Below are positions 54,940-64,000 of a stretch of 64,000 nucleotides of DNA, piece by piece. Under the pieces are notes generated by a model that ran no database searches, was not told the origin of the DNA, and was given only the letters and a program-made list of their open reading frames with translations. The DNA comes from Metaphire vulgaris (lineage: Eukaryota > Annelida > Clitellata > Crassiclitellata > Megascolecidae). Location: contig CM030848.1 of the NCBI GenBank assembly GCA_018105865.1, positions 15,181,809 through 15,245,808 on the forward strand, written 5' to 3'. Numbering within the stretch: position 1 is the stretch's first letter; each line of letters opens with the position of its first letter. The translations under genes were made by a program, and so were the position numbers.

Positions 54940-57717
54940 TATATATGTTATTATATGTATTATTAATATATATTATTATATTGTCATTATATTATATATA
55001 TTATTATATATATTATTATTATTATTATTATCTACAAGTGGTGTATACATCTTCTGAATCGATGTGTAGATCTATTAACTGAAGCCTATTTCACATTGAA
55101 ATATCTGCATTTTAAAGAATAATTTGATCTGATCTGTAATCTAGGATGCTGGTAAATTCTGCTTAACGTACGAAGCGTCGATGACAAGAATGTTCCGTGA
55201 AGGGAGAACGGAGACTATTCGTTCTTGTAGCTTACAGTCGTGTGCTTTCGTTAAGTCAATGGAGGACCCAAGAGTGGCGGTATGTTTTCGTTATACATTT
55301 CTTCATTGTTGTTGTCTTTATGCTATGTAATGTAATTTAAATGTAATGTGACATTTGTATAGCACCTCTTCTATTTCTACTCAGAGGCGCTCCTAGCATT
55401 GGAGTCACAGGGTAAAGTATGACAGTGTATTTTTTGTATTTTTCATGTGTCGTATATATTTGGAAAATCTTATTAAGTCGGGGTGTGATTTTGACATGAA
55501 TTTAGCATTGTTTCTTGCCAGATAGAATTCATGTTGTAATCATTTTATATTTGATATTCATGGCTAAAAGTGAAGCTCAAATATGTTCCATTGAAGAATT
55601 AATTTGCAAGTCAGAATATAGAAGAAATTATCAAAATTTCATTCAGACCTACGCCACTGCAGGGTTGACCTGTTATGAAATAGGGCCAAGTGGATGCTGG
55701 AGTATTATTGCTGTATGCGCATGAAGGTTTTTAGAAATTCATTTTCAGAATAAAGAGAAGATCCAGTTGCTTCATGCCGCCGGTGAAATTCACCAGTCGA
55801 GCTGTCGCAACGCGATGACGGGATGCGGGATCGATCGTCATCTATTCTGCCTCTACGTAGTTTCCAAATATCTAGGAACTGAATCTCTTTTCCTAAAGGA
55901 AGTGCTGAGTGAGCCCTGGAGACTCTCAACTAGTCAGGTATTTATTTATTACATATATATGAGGGTTTCTTTCCAAGGCTCTATAGAAATCCATGAGATT
56001 TTACTTACTCACCTACTTACTTAAATCAAAATGAAGTTATTAGCTTTTTTATTGCGATACCATAAAAATGTGAAATATTTTCAAAATATTTCAAAATACA
56101 GTAGAATATTGTTATAAATATACTCGATTATAACGTGCTGCAATGATGCACCATCGTATTGTACCTCGGATATAGCGTACTAAATTTTACAGACTCGCAT
56201 AGTACGTTATATTGAAGTCTACTGTACACGTATAAATTCCTCCTGCTTTAAATTTGATCTTCTAATGAAGGCTCTTGTCTTGCTTGGTTTGTTTGTAATT
56301 CTTCTCATATTTTAAAATGTTTTCTGCTGATATTTGGACAATACCCCCTGATATTCTGACAATTTGGCTTAACCATTAAAATTTCTTATATGCCAGAATT
56401 TCTGTTAATGCCAATAATGTAATATACCTGATAAGGTTTTCTAAACAGTTGCCACTAAGTTGATAGTTGTTCTGTTGATAGACAGATTAGATTTTTAGCA
56501 GACATCACCGTCATCATGATATCATTGCACACATCACCATCATTGCCCCATCATCATGATACATCATCAGAACTTATCTGGATGCAAAAATTATTAAAGT
56601 ATTGTATTTTATTTTTTTATTATTTTGTATTTGAATGTAGACCCCGCACCAGCAGACGGACAGGCTTGACCTGACCCGGAATCCGGAAATGATATCTGCA
56701 GGCGGAGGTTTTGGACCGGTGAGATTCAATATTGTCAAAATTCTTTTACAAATGATTTCTTATTTTTCTCTCATCTTGAAAAGCACCAAGCAGTTGTTCC
56801 TTTACTTGTAGGTTTTATGGTTCATGGTGGTATTTTGTTTGAGAGTGAGACCAGTGGGGGAAGGGAGGGAAGATTGCCCTTTCCCCTTGCTATTGAAAGA
56901 GTGGACAATTTGGTGAGCAATGACCAAGAATGCCCCCATTTCCCCTACCAACGCCACACTGATTTGAATTGAAAATGGAGCAAAATATTTGCATAACACA
57001 ACTGATTGTTGTTAACGAAATGTTGACCGCCATTTACGCTTAAATATTTTATGGAATTTAAGGTTGTTTTGGCCGAATTTCAAATTAAGCTTAGTATACA
57101 CACTTGAGGCAATAATTAATTATTGGTCAGAATGTACACTGGCCTAATGTGTGTGTGTGTGTGTGTGTTTGTGTGTGTGTGTAGTATGTAGTATGTTTGA
57201 CTTTCTTTCTTGTTTTCAAAACTTGTAGGTTGCAGATGATGGCTATGGAGTATCATACATCATTGCTGGAGAAGATGTAATTTCATTTCACATTTCATCA
57301 AAGAAATCTTGTCCTTTGACAGTAAGAACTCATCATCATCATCATCATCATCATCTTTTGAAACGTTTGCCCAGATTTTGGGAATGTTCAAAGATTTGAA
57401 CACTTATTTTCATATTATCAGTTTAATTGTTTACATTGTATGTCAAAAACTCTTATGCCATGATTTGAATATTTAGTGTGATGAATATCAAATTCAATAA
57501 AAGGTTTATGATGCACTTTAAAATGAAATTCAATTAATTAAGGATAAATGAAACAAATATCTTAATGGTTTGTTCTATGTGAATAATAGTTTGTGGCATC
57601 TGTCTTCTTTGGTGTTTCACTACAACATCGTGTTTTGTTTTACAGAGCTCCACTCGCTTTGGTAACACTCTTGTAAAGGCTCTTGACGATATGAGACAGT
57701 TATTCGTCAATTCTTAA
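43213..57717 (+). CDS. CPT1: Carnitine O-palmitoyltransferase 1, complete (767 aa)
   Basis: Outer-mitochondrial-membrane enzyme that transfers long-chain acyl groups from CoA to carnitine, the rate-setting step of mitochondrial fatty-acid oxidation (known for the family). Exons: 43213-43353, 44044-44183, 45724-45898, 46610-46711, 47228-47365, 47755-47832, 48337-48444, 48871-48955, 49183-49297, 49880-50036, 50844-50891, 51095-51202, 52418-52443, 52751-52816 (or 53099-53161), 53880-53964, 54447-54611, 55145-55279, 55749-55937, 56641-56718, 57229-57321, 57646-57717. They sum to 2304 nt with no frame break; human CPT1A is 773 aa. Start [18 protein letters not shown] keeps Glu3 and His5, linked to malonyl-CoA inhibition. 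Two membrane segments at about residues 60-78 and 103-122. [33 protein letters not shown], catalytic His472 in NAEHSW, Met592 in [22 protein letters not shown] and EPWRLSTSQ are all present. All introns are GT-AG. Confidence 0.97.
44770..45482 (+). mobile_element. CR1-type LINE fragment (3' end of reverse transcriptase ORF)
   Basis: In CPT1 intron 2. Broken frames read GVLIDSLT, then [29 protein letters not shown] and [16 protein letters not shown], followed by [20 protein letters not shown] and AKELKTHLF, the order seen at the C-terminus of CR1/L2-clade proteins. Frameshifted and stop-interrupted; ends with the GGCGCTTCACAAAT tail and a short TAA run. Confidence 0.85.
46190..46520. repeat. 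Dispersed repeat, copy shared with 12660-13065
   Basis: Same order of conserved words as the 12.7-kb copy, including CATTTCGAGCGCTCTAGAA, TATATTGACAAT, TTTCATCACTCT and AATAGTCCTTCCA. Lies in CPT1 intron 3. Confidence 0.6.
46738..46868. repeat. Inverted repeat around a TTAGGG-like core
   Basis: Four copies of GACAAAATG(T/C)CA(C/T) on the left, then TTAGGTTAGGGTTAGAGTTAGGGTTA, then ACATTTTGTCTGTGACATTT and GACATTTTGTCCC on the right in inverted orientation. In CPT1 intron 4. Confidence 0.75.
48527..48606. mobile_element. 80-bp hairpin MITE
   Basis: CACAGGGTGGTGCAAAAAAA at the left pairs with TTTTTTGAACCACCCTGTG at the right; about 26 bp of near-perfect inverted repeat around a 27-bp AT-rich loop. 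Flanked by TA-containing sequence, so a Tc1/mariner-type origin is possible. In CPT1 intron 7. Confidence 0.7.
50672..50725. repeat. (GT)n and (TA)n run
   Basis: About 14 GT units followed by TATA-rich sequence in CPT1 intron 10. Similar GT runs are at 57148-57182 (intron 19) and 57798-57825 (3' UTR). Confidence 0.9.
51425..51560. repeat. (CAT)n-rich degenerate array
   Basis: Irregular CAT/CAC/TCA units in CPT1 intron 12, immediately upstream of the LINE fragment. Confidence 0.85.
51575..52342 (+). mobile_element. CR1-type LINE fragment with YADD motif
   Basis: In CPT1 intron 12. The frame [10 protein letters not shown] carries the reverse-transcriptase active-site YADD; then [31 protein letters not shown] and [14 protein letters not shown] follow in different frames. 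The 3' end is GAGGCGCTATACAAATATC followed by (ACATT)n. A degraded copy, separate from the 44.8-kb fragment. Confidence 0.85.
52751..52816 (+). CDS. CPT1: CPT1 alternative exon 14a (22 codons)
   Basis: Acceptor CTATTTCAG, donor GG|GTATGA. It completes the Trp of NAEHSW and codes [20 protein letters not shown] then L and the start of a Gly. Same length as the vertebrate segment. Both ends are in phase 2, matching exons 13 and 15. Confidence 0.88.
53099..53161 (+). CDS. CPT1: CPT1 alternative exon 14b (21 codons)
   Basis: Acceptor CATCTTCAG, donor GG|GTAATG, 282 bp after exon 14a. Codes [20 protein letters not shown] then the start of a Gly. It is homologous to 14a and in the same phase, one codon shorter, and keeps the Pro usual after NAEHSWADA. 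It fits equally well between exons 13 and 15. Confidence 0.88.
53330..53445 (-). mobile_element. Small LINE/SINE 3'-end fragment
   Basis: GGCATTGTGATGGTGGCGGC ATAGAAGTTGATTGATTGA is the reverse of CAATCAACTTCTATAGCGCC ACTATCATAATGCC at 19261-19302, sharing the GCATCAGCCGATG word. A related tail is at 49675-49720. Confidence 0.5.
54070..54233. mobile_element. Inverted-repeat element (CAGTGTTTATTC family), left end lost
   Basis: Reverse relative of 36487-36645; right end GGAATAAACACTG is preserved. In CPT1 intron 15. Confidence 0.6.
54796..55032. repeat. (ATT)n arrays with SINE-body remnant
   Basis: Two ATT arrays separated by GGTTCTCACACAGGGCAGAC CCCACTGAACCACTTTAAACC, the SINE body. In CPT1 intron 16. 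Confidence 0.8.
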
Positions 57718-57794
57718 GCGATTGGCTAGAAATCTTCATCATGAATCAGAATTTTGAATCGGTGTTTGTCGATACGTGCTCGTCATGTTAGCTC

Positions 57795-57828
<34 letters not shown>

Positions 57829-59010
57829 GCTTCATTTCTTGTTTTGAAATTCAATGTGCAAGAGGGTGAATTGTTTCTAATTAAATGATATTGATTTAAT
57901 GGAAGACAACTATTGAATGTAAAACTTCTGTTTATCGAAAACTTTCACGTTGCTTTTTAATTGAAGCGACGCTGAAGTTTGTCGACTGGTTTTAGTTTTG
58001 TAACGTTGTAGTTTTCTAATTACTTACTTGTGTATCTTGGGTAGGTTGGTTTGGCCGGCCGAAGAAAGAGTTTCGGCTTACTATTCAGCATTTTGCTGTG
58101 AAAGGTTCAGTCCAGTTTTGTTGTTCTAAAATTTTGAGAGCTTATCGCTGTTTTGAAGTCACCAGTTCTCGCTGTTTTTTTCCTTTTTTTGCGATTTTAT
58201 GTCAGGGTAACAGTTGTAAATATTTCATAGCAGTTGTCGAATAGCAGTTATTCTCTTCTGTAAATCTGTCATATTCATATTCATGTTCAGCTTATTTCGT
58301 GCGCTTGATTGAGTGCGTACATGTGGTGTGCGTTGCTGTACATTAAGCCAACTGGTGTGATACGTTGGCTTTTGATCTCGCAGTGTGGTTTCATTTCTGA
58401 AAATGTGAATAGTTCAGAGTCAACATTATCGAATGTATAGTTGATGTCTGATTAATTTAACATTGGACTTAAAGCCTGCCAGTATGACCGTTTGCGACCG
58501 AAGTTTCTTGTCGATGGTTCTTCATAACTGGGAAAGTCTGACGTCATATTCCTATATTTCATTCTCTGAAGGTTTTAGGCCTTGTAGTTCAAAGGTCACA
58601 GTGTAGCTTGGCATAGGGTTGTGATGTTTTAATAAGTATCCTACTAAAGAATTAGAGATAAATCAATTGTCTTGCCGAATTCTTTAACTGACAAGACTTG
58701 TTTAGTTATGATGTTTGCGTTGTCTGAATGGAGTTTTTGTAACAGTATCAAACCTATTTTAGGTAGGGGCTAATATGACATTTCTAAAATTTGTTTAGCA
58801 GTTTGTGTTTTGCAAATAGAATAAATGGAGTAAACTCCTGATAATTTCTAAAATCGCTGCTGGTATTTATTGTGCACTTGAGTTGAAATTTAATCAAAAA
58901 TGGTCTAATCTCAATGTTTTAAATAAGCACAGGTACGATATTGCAAACATGTTACTAGAGTGTATTGTATCAATGTATTGACCGCAGATGGAAATGTTTA
59001 ATAAAGCATT
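57718..59010 (+). other. CPT1: CPT1 3' UTR
   Basis: T- and G-rich sequence continuing the transcribed-strand skew from the stop codon. AATAAA occurs at 58820-58825 and 59000-59005. The 3' UTR would then be about 1.1 to 1.3 kb. Confidence 0.6.
59000..59005 (+). promoter_or_regulatory. CPT1: Poly(A) signal AATAAA (distal) of CPT1
   Basis: TTTAATAAAGCATT followed within 30 bp by the TTTGTCTTTTG T/G-rich downstream element. A proximal AATAAA lies at 58820-58825. Confidence 0.55.
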
Positions 59011-59379
59011 CTCAAATTTGTCTTTTGTAAAGCAATTCCTACCCCCACCCCCAAACTACTCAACATTTTACAAAATACCATGACTGGTCCCAGTCCAATT
59101 AGCTCGGGGGGGGCTCTTCTTTGGCTATGCCAGTGGTTACTGTCGAGAACACCGCCTGATTTTGACGGCATTTATTCCTGTACAGATCAAGCAACACTGA
59201 TACATGAATGGCGATTTGCCATCAAAATCGCACAGCAGCGATATCGTTTTTACGGAATGTATATTACAATGTACAGTCAAACCCTAATAACGCACACTTC
59301 AATAACTGTACCCTCAGTGAACAGAGAAGTTCAACGCCCACTCCTACTTGGGTACCTAGCTTGACATCTTTGTTAAGGG
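59011..59379. other. Intergenic, nothing recognised
   Basis: Unique-looking spacer between the CPT1 3' end and the truncated MITE at the satellite edge. Confidence 0.4.
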
Positions 59380-59522
59380 CAGGGTTATTTTTAGAATTAT
59401 CAATTGGGGGGTTGTCGGTAAATTCTGGGGTCCCCTACCAAAAAGTCTGACAAGGAAAAAATATCATTGCATAGCTGAAATTTGGGAGGGGGTCGGTCTC
59501 AAATTTGGGGGCTGTTAGGGTA
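59380..59522 (-). mobile_element. hAT-type MITE (CAGGGTTATTT family) truncated at the satellite
   Basis: Starts CAGGGTTATTTTTAGAATTATC and continues with the reverse of the 38102-38288 interior (GACCGACCCCC reversed, TTGGGGGCTGTTAGGG). Similarity stops where the satellite begins. Confidence 0.75.
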
Positions 59523-62500
59523 GCCCGAAAAATTTTCATGGACTATATAGTCCAGGGTTTTTTCTCGAAATTTGAGCGAACATTTGTGGTGACGTAGGCC
59601 TTTCATATTTACACCGATTGAAGCCCTGTCAATGTCTACAAGGAATCTGGACCCGCATTTTGGATATCTATCACTTTAAAGAGTTTTTAATTCTATACAA
59701 TGTATAACCTCCATTATTATATTGCCTATATAGACACATTAAAAAGGTGGAAAGTGACGGATTTTTCTAGTCCACTGACATCAGTGCGGGGTGCTTGAGG
59801 GTTCTAAATAGAAATTTGGGCAATATATCGACATGAATTTTTGGGTCGCCTGAAAATTTTTCATGGACTATAGTCCATGGTTTTTTTAGAAATTTGAGCG
59901 AAAATTTGTGGTGTCGTAGGGCTTTCATACTTGCACCGATTGAAGCCCAGTCGATGCCTACCAGGAGTCTGGACCCGCATTTTGGATATCTATCAGATGT
60001 CTGACTGTTTTAAAGGTTTGAAAATCTATACAATGTGTAGCCATCATTATTATATTCTGCAATATAGACACATTAATACGGTGGAAAGTGACGGATTTTT
60101 CTAGTCCTCTGACATCAGTGCGGGGTGCTTGAGGGTTCTAAAGCGAAATGTGAGCAATATATCGACATGAATTTTGGGTCGCCTGAAAATTTTCATGGAC
60201 TATAGTCCATGGTTTTTTCGCAATTTGAGCGAAAATTTGTGGTGTCGTAGGGCTTTCATACTTGCACCGATTGAAGCCCAGTCGATGCCTACCAGGAGTC
60301 TGGACCCGCATTTTGGATATCTATCACTTTAAAGGGTTAAGCATCTGTACAATGTATAGCCATCATTATTATATTGCCTATAGAAAAAACATTAATACGG
60401 TGGAAAGTGACGAATTTTTCTAGTCCACTGACATCAGTGCGGGGTGCTTGAGGGTTCTAAAGCGAAATGTGAGCAATATATCGACATGAATTTTTGGGTC
60501 GCCCGAAAATTTTCATGGACTATAGTCCATGGTTTTTTCGCAATTTGAGCGAAAATTTGTGGTGTCGTAGGGCTTTCATACTTGCACCGATTGAAGCCCT
60601 GTCAATGTCTACAAGGAATCTGGACCCGCATTTTGGATATCTATCACTTTAAAGGGTTTTTAATTCTATACAATGTATAACCTCCATTATTATATTGCCT
60701 ATATAGACACATTAAAAAGGTGGAAAGTGACGGATTTTTCTAGTCCACTGACATCACTGCAAAGCGTTTGAGGGTTCTAAATAGAAATTTGGGTGAAATA
60801 GCGACATGAATTTTTGGGTCGCCCGAAAATTTTCCATGGTATTTTTTAGAAATTTGAGCGAAAATTTGTGGTGTCGTAGGGCTTTCATACTTGCACCGAT
60901 TGAAGCCCAGTCGATGCCTACCAGGAGTCTGGACCCGCATTTTGGATATCTATCAGATGTCTGACTGTTTTAAAGGTTTGAAAATCTATACAATGTGTAG
61001 CCATCATTATTATATTCTGCAATATAGACACATTAATACGGTGGAAAGTGACGGATTTTTCTAGTCCTCTGACATCAGTGCGGGGTGCTTGAGGGTTCTA
61101 AAGCGAAATGTGAGCAATATATCGACATGAATTTTGGGTCGCCTGAAAAATTTTCATGGACTATAGTCCATGGTTTTTTTCGCAATTTGAGCGAAAATTT
61201 GTGGTGTCGTAGGGCTTTCATACTTGCACCGATTGAAGCCCAGTCGATGCCTACCAGAGTCTGGACCCGCATTTTGGATATCTATCACTTTAAAGGGTTA
61301 AGCATCTGTACAATGTATAGCCATCATTATTATATTGCCTATAGAAAAACATTAATACGGTGGAAAGTGACGAATTTTTCTAGTCCACTGACATCAGTGC
61401 GGGGTGCTTGAGGGTTCTAAAGCGAAATGTGAGCAATATATCGACATGAATTTTTGGGTCGCCCGAAAAATTTTCATGGACTATAGTCCATGGTTTTTTT
61501 CGCAATTTGAGCGAAAATTTGTGGTGTCGTAGGGCTTTCATACTTGCACCGATTGAAGCCCTGTCAATGTCTACAAGGAATCTGGACCCGCATTTTGGAT
61601 ATCTATCACTTTAAAGGTTTTTAATTCTATACAATGTATAACCTCCATTATTATATTGCCTATATAGACACATTAAAAGGTGGAAAGTGACGGATTTTTC
61701 TAGTCCACTGACATCACTGCAAAGCGTTTGAGGGTTCTAAATAGAAATTTGGGTGAAATAGCGACATGAATTTTTGGGTCGCCTGAAAATTTTTCATGGA
61801 CTATAGTCCATGGTATTTTTTAGAAATTTGAGCGAAAATTTGTGGTGTCGTAGGGATTTCATACTTGCACCGATTGAAGCCCAGTCGATGCCTACCAGGA
61901 GTCTGGACCCGCATTTTGGATATCTATCACTTTAAAGGGTTAAGCATCTGTACAATGTATAGCCATCATTATTATATTGCCTATAGAAAAACATTAATAC
62001 GGTGGAAAGTGACGGATTTTTTCTAGTCCACTGACATCAGTGCGGGGTGCTTGAGGGTTCTAAAGCGAAATGTGAGCAATATATCGACATGAATTTTGGG
62101 TCGCCGAAAAATTTTCATGGACTATATATAGTCCATGGTTTTTTTCGCAATTTGAGCGAAAATTTGTGGTGTCGTAGGGCTTTCATACTTGCACCGATTG
62201 AAGCCCAGTCGATGCCTACCAGGAGTCTGGACCCGCATTTTGGATATCTATCAGATGTCTGACTGTTTTAAAGGTTTGAAAATCTATACAATGTGTAGCC
62301 ATCATTATTATATTCTGCAATATAGACACATTAATACGGTGGAAAGTGACGGATTTTTCTAGTCCTCTGACATCAGTGCGGGGTGCTTGAGGGTTCTAAA
62401 GCGAAATGTGAGCAATATATCGACATGAATTTTTGGGTCGCCCGAAAAATTTTCATGGACTATAGTCCATGGTTTTTTTCGCAATTTGAGCGAAAATTTG

Positions 62501-64000
62501 TGGTGTCGTAGGGCTTTCATACTTGCACCGATTGAAGCCCAGTCGATGCCTACCAGGAGTCTGGACCCGCATTTTGGATATCTATCACTTTAAAGGGTTA
62601 AGCATCTGTACAATGTATAGCCATCATTATTATATTGCCTATAGAAAAAACATTAATACGGTGGAAAGTGACGAATTTTTCTAGTCCACTGACATCAGTG
62701 CGGGGTGCTTGAGGGTTCTAAAGCGAAATGTGAGCAATATATCGACATGAATTTTTGGGTCGCCCGAAAAATTTTCATGGACCATGGTTCATGGTTTTTT
62801 TCGCAATTTGAGCGAAAATTTGTGGTGTCGTAGGGCTTTCATACTTGCACCGATTGAAGCCCTGTCAATGTCTACAAGGAATCTGGACCCGCATTTTGGA
62901 TATCTATCACTTTAAAGGGTTTTTAATTCTATACAATGTATAACCTCCATTATTATATTGCCTATATAGACACATTAAAAAGGTGGAAAGTGACGGATTT
63001 TTCTAGTCCACTGACATCACTGCAAAGCGTTTGAGGGTTCTAAATAGAAATTTGGGTGAAATAGCGACATGAATTTTTGGGTCGCCCGAAAATTTTTCAT
63101 GGACTATAGTCCATGGTATTTTTTAGAAATTTGAGCGAAAATTTGTGGTGTCGTAGGGCTTTCATACTTGCACCGATTGAAGCCCAGTCGATGCCTACCA
63201 GGAGTCTGGACCCGCATTTTGGATATCTATCAGATGTCTGACTGTTTTAAAGGTTTGAAAATCTATACAATGTGTAGCCATCATTATTATATTCTGCAAT
63301 ATAGACACATTAATACGGTGGAAAGTGACGGATTTTTCTAGTCCTCTGACATCAGTGCGGGGTGCTTGAGGGTTCTAAAGCGAAATGTGAGCAATATATC
63401 GACATGAATTTTTGGGTCGCCCGAAAAATTTTCATGGACTATAGTCCATGGTTTTTTTCGCAATTTGAGCGAAAATTTGTGGTGTCGTAGGGCTTTCATA
63501 CTTGCACCGATTGAAGCCCAGTCGATGCCTACCAGGAGTCTGGACCCGCATTTTGGATATCTATCACTTTAAAGGGTTAAGCATCTGTACAATGTATAGC
63601 CATCATTATTATATTGCCTATAGAAAAAAATTATTAATACGGTGGAAAGTGACGAATTTTTCTAGTCCACTGACATCAGTGCGGGGTGCTTGAGGGTTCT
63701 AAAGCGAAATGTGAGCAATATATCGACATGAATTTTTGGGTCGCCCGAAAAATTTTCATGGACCATGGTTTTTTTCGCAATTTGAGCGAAAATTTGTGGT
63801 GTCGTAGGGCTTTCATACTTGCACCGATTGAAGCCCTGTCAATGTCTACAAGGAATCTGGACCCGCATTTTGGATATCTATCACTTTAAAGGGTTTTTAA
63901 TTCTATACAATGTATAACCTCCATTATTATATTGCCTATATAGACACATTAAAAAGGTGGAAAGTGACGGATTTTTCTAGTCCACTGACATCACTGCAAA
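59523..64000. repeat. Satellite: monomers of about 309-334 bp in A-B-C higher-order repeats
   Basis: Fourteen monomers to the window edge, marked by CTGGACCCGCATTTTGG at 59647, 59969, 60300, 60620, 60929, 61261, 61582, 61903, 62227, 62561, 62883, 63206, 63540 and 63857. Type A has TACAAGGAATCTGG and TTTTTAATTCTATAC; type B has AGATGTCTGACTG and TTCTGCAATATAG; type C has GGTTAAGCATCTGTAC and CTATAGAAAAA. Order is ABC ABC A C BC ABC A, so the higher-order unit is about 962-974 bp with one extra C inserted. Each full monomer carries the palindrome CATGGACTATAGTCCATG. No coding capacity is supported; short open frames are incidental. The array continues past the window. Confidence 0.97.

Noticed and set aside
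61085..62262. Recurrent 65-108-residue frames in the satellite (MLEGSKAKCEQ and relatives)
   Set aside because: Frames shift between monomers through small indels and stops, so there is no sign of protein-level constraint.

Overview
This is animal (bilaterian) nuclear DNA. It has spliced genes with GT-AG introns, tRNA-derived SINEs, CR1-type LINE fragments, many hAT-type short elements, long trinucleotide arrays and a satellite block. The gene content (CPT1, a LARGE-like glycosyltransferase, PAN plus fibrinogen-like secreted proteins) and the repeat style suggest a marine invertebrate, but the sequence alone does not fix the phylum.

Layout. 1-5.5 kb: GC-rich blocks and simple repeats, no gene recognised. 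5.9-16.4 kb, minus strand: a LARGE-like GT8+GT49 glycosyltransferase rebuilt from 13 phase-compatible exons with stop codon, plus two tentative upstream exons out to 21.8 kb. 20.2-21.5 kb: a decayed hAT transposon with intact ends and a perfect 8-bp target duplication. 22-25.4 kb: short elements and a 0.4-kb tandem duplication. 25.6-29.4 kb and 33.3-37.0 kb, minus strand: two tandem paralogues, each with 4 coding exons in the same phases (signal peptide and PAN/apple-like domain, 31-nt exon, Ser/Thr-rich linker, fibrinogen-like domain; 499 and 449 aa). 38.1-39.4 kb: hAT-type short elements, including a composite one. 41.1-59.0 kb, plus strand: a complete CPT1 gene, 767 aa, 21 coding exons plus one alternative exon, with a possible TATA/DR1 promoter near 41.15 kb and poly(A) signals near 58.8 and 59.0 kb. 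59.4-64.0 kb: a truncated hAT-type short element, then a tandem satellite of about 320-334-bp monomers in an A-B-C higher-order pattern; each full monomer carries an 18-bp perfect palindrome.

The genes do not form a pathway. CPT1 is mitochondrial outer-membrane fatty-acid metabolism, the LARGE-like enzyme is Golgi matriglycan-type synthesis, and the PAN-fibrinogen pair looks like secreted recognition proteins. The most notable gene-level observation is the duplicated CPT1 exon (52751-52816 and 53099-53161) directly after the catalytic-histidine exon. The most notable repeat-level observations are the satellite's higher-order structure, the composite MITE, and the near-identical PAN exon in otherwise diverged paralogues.
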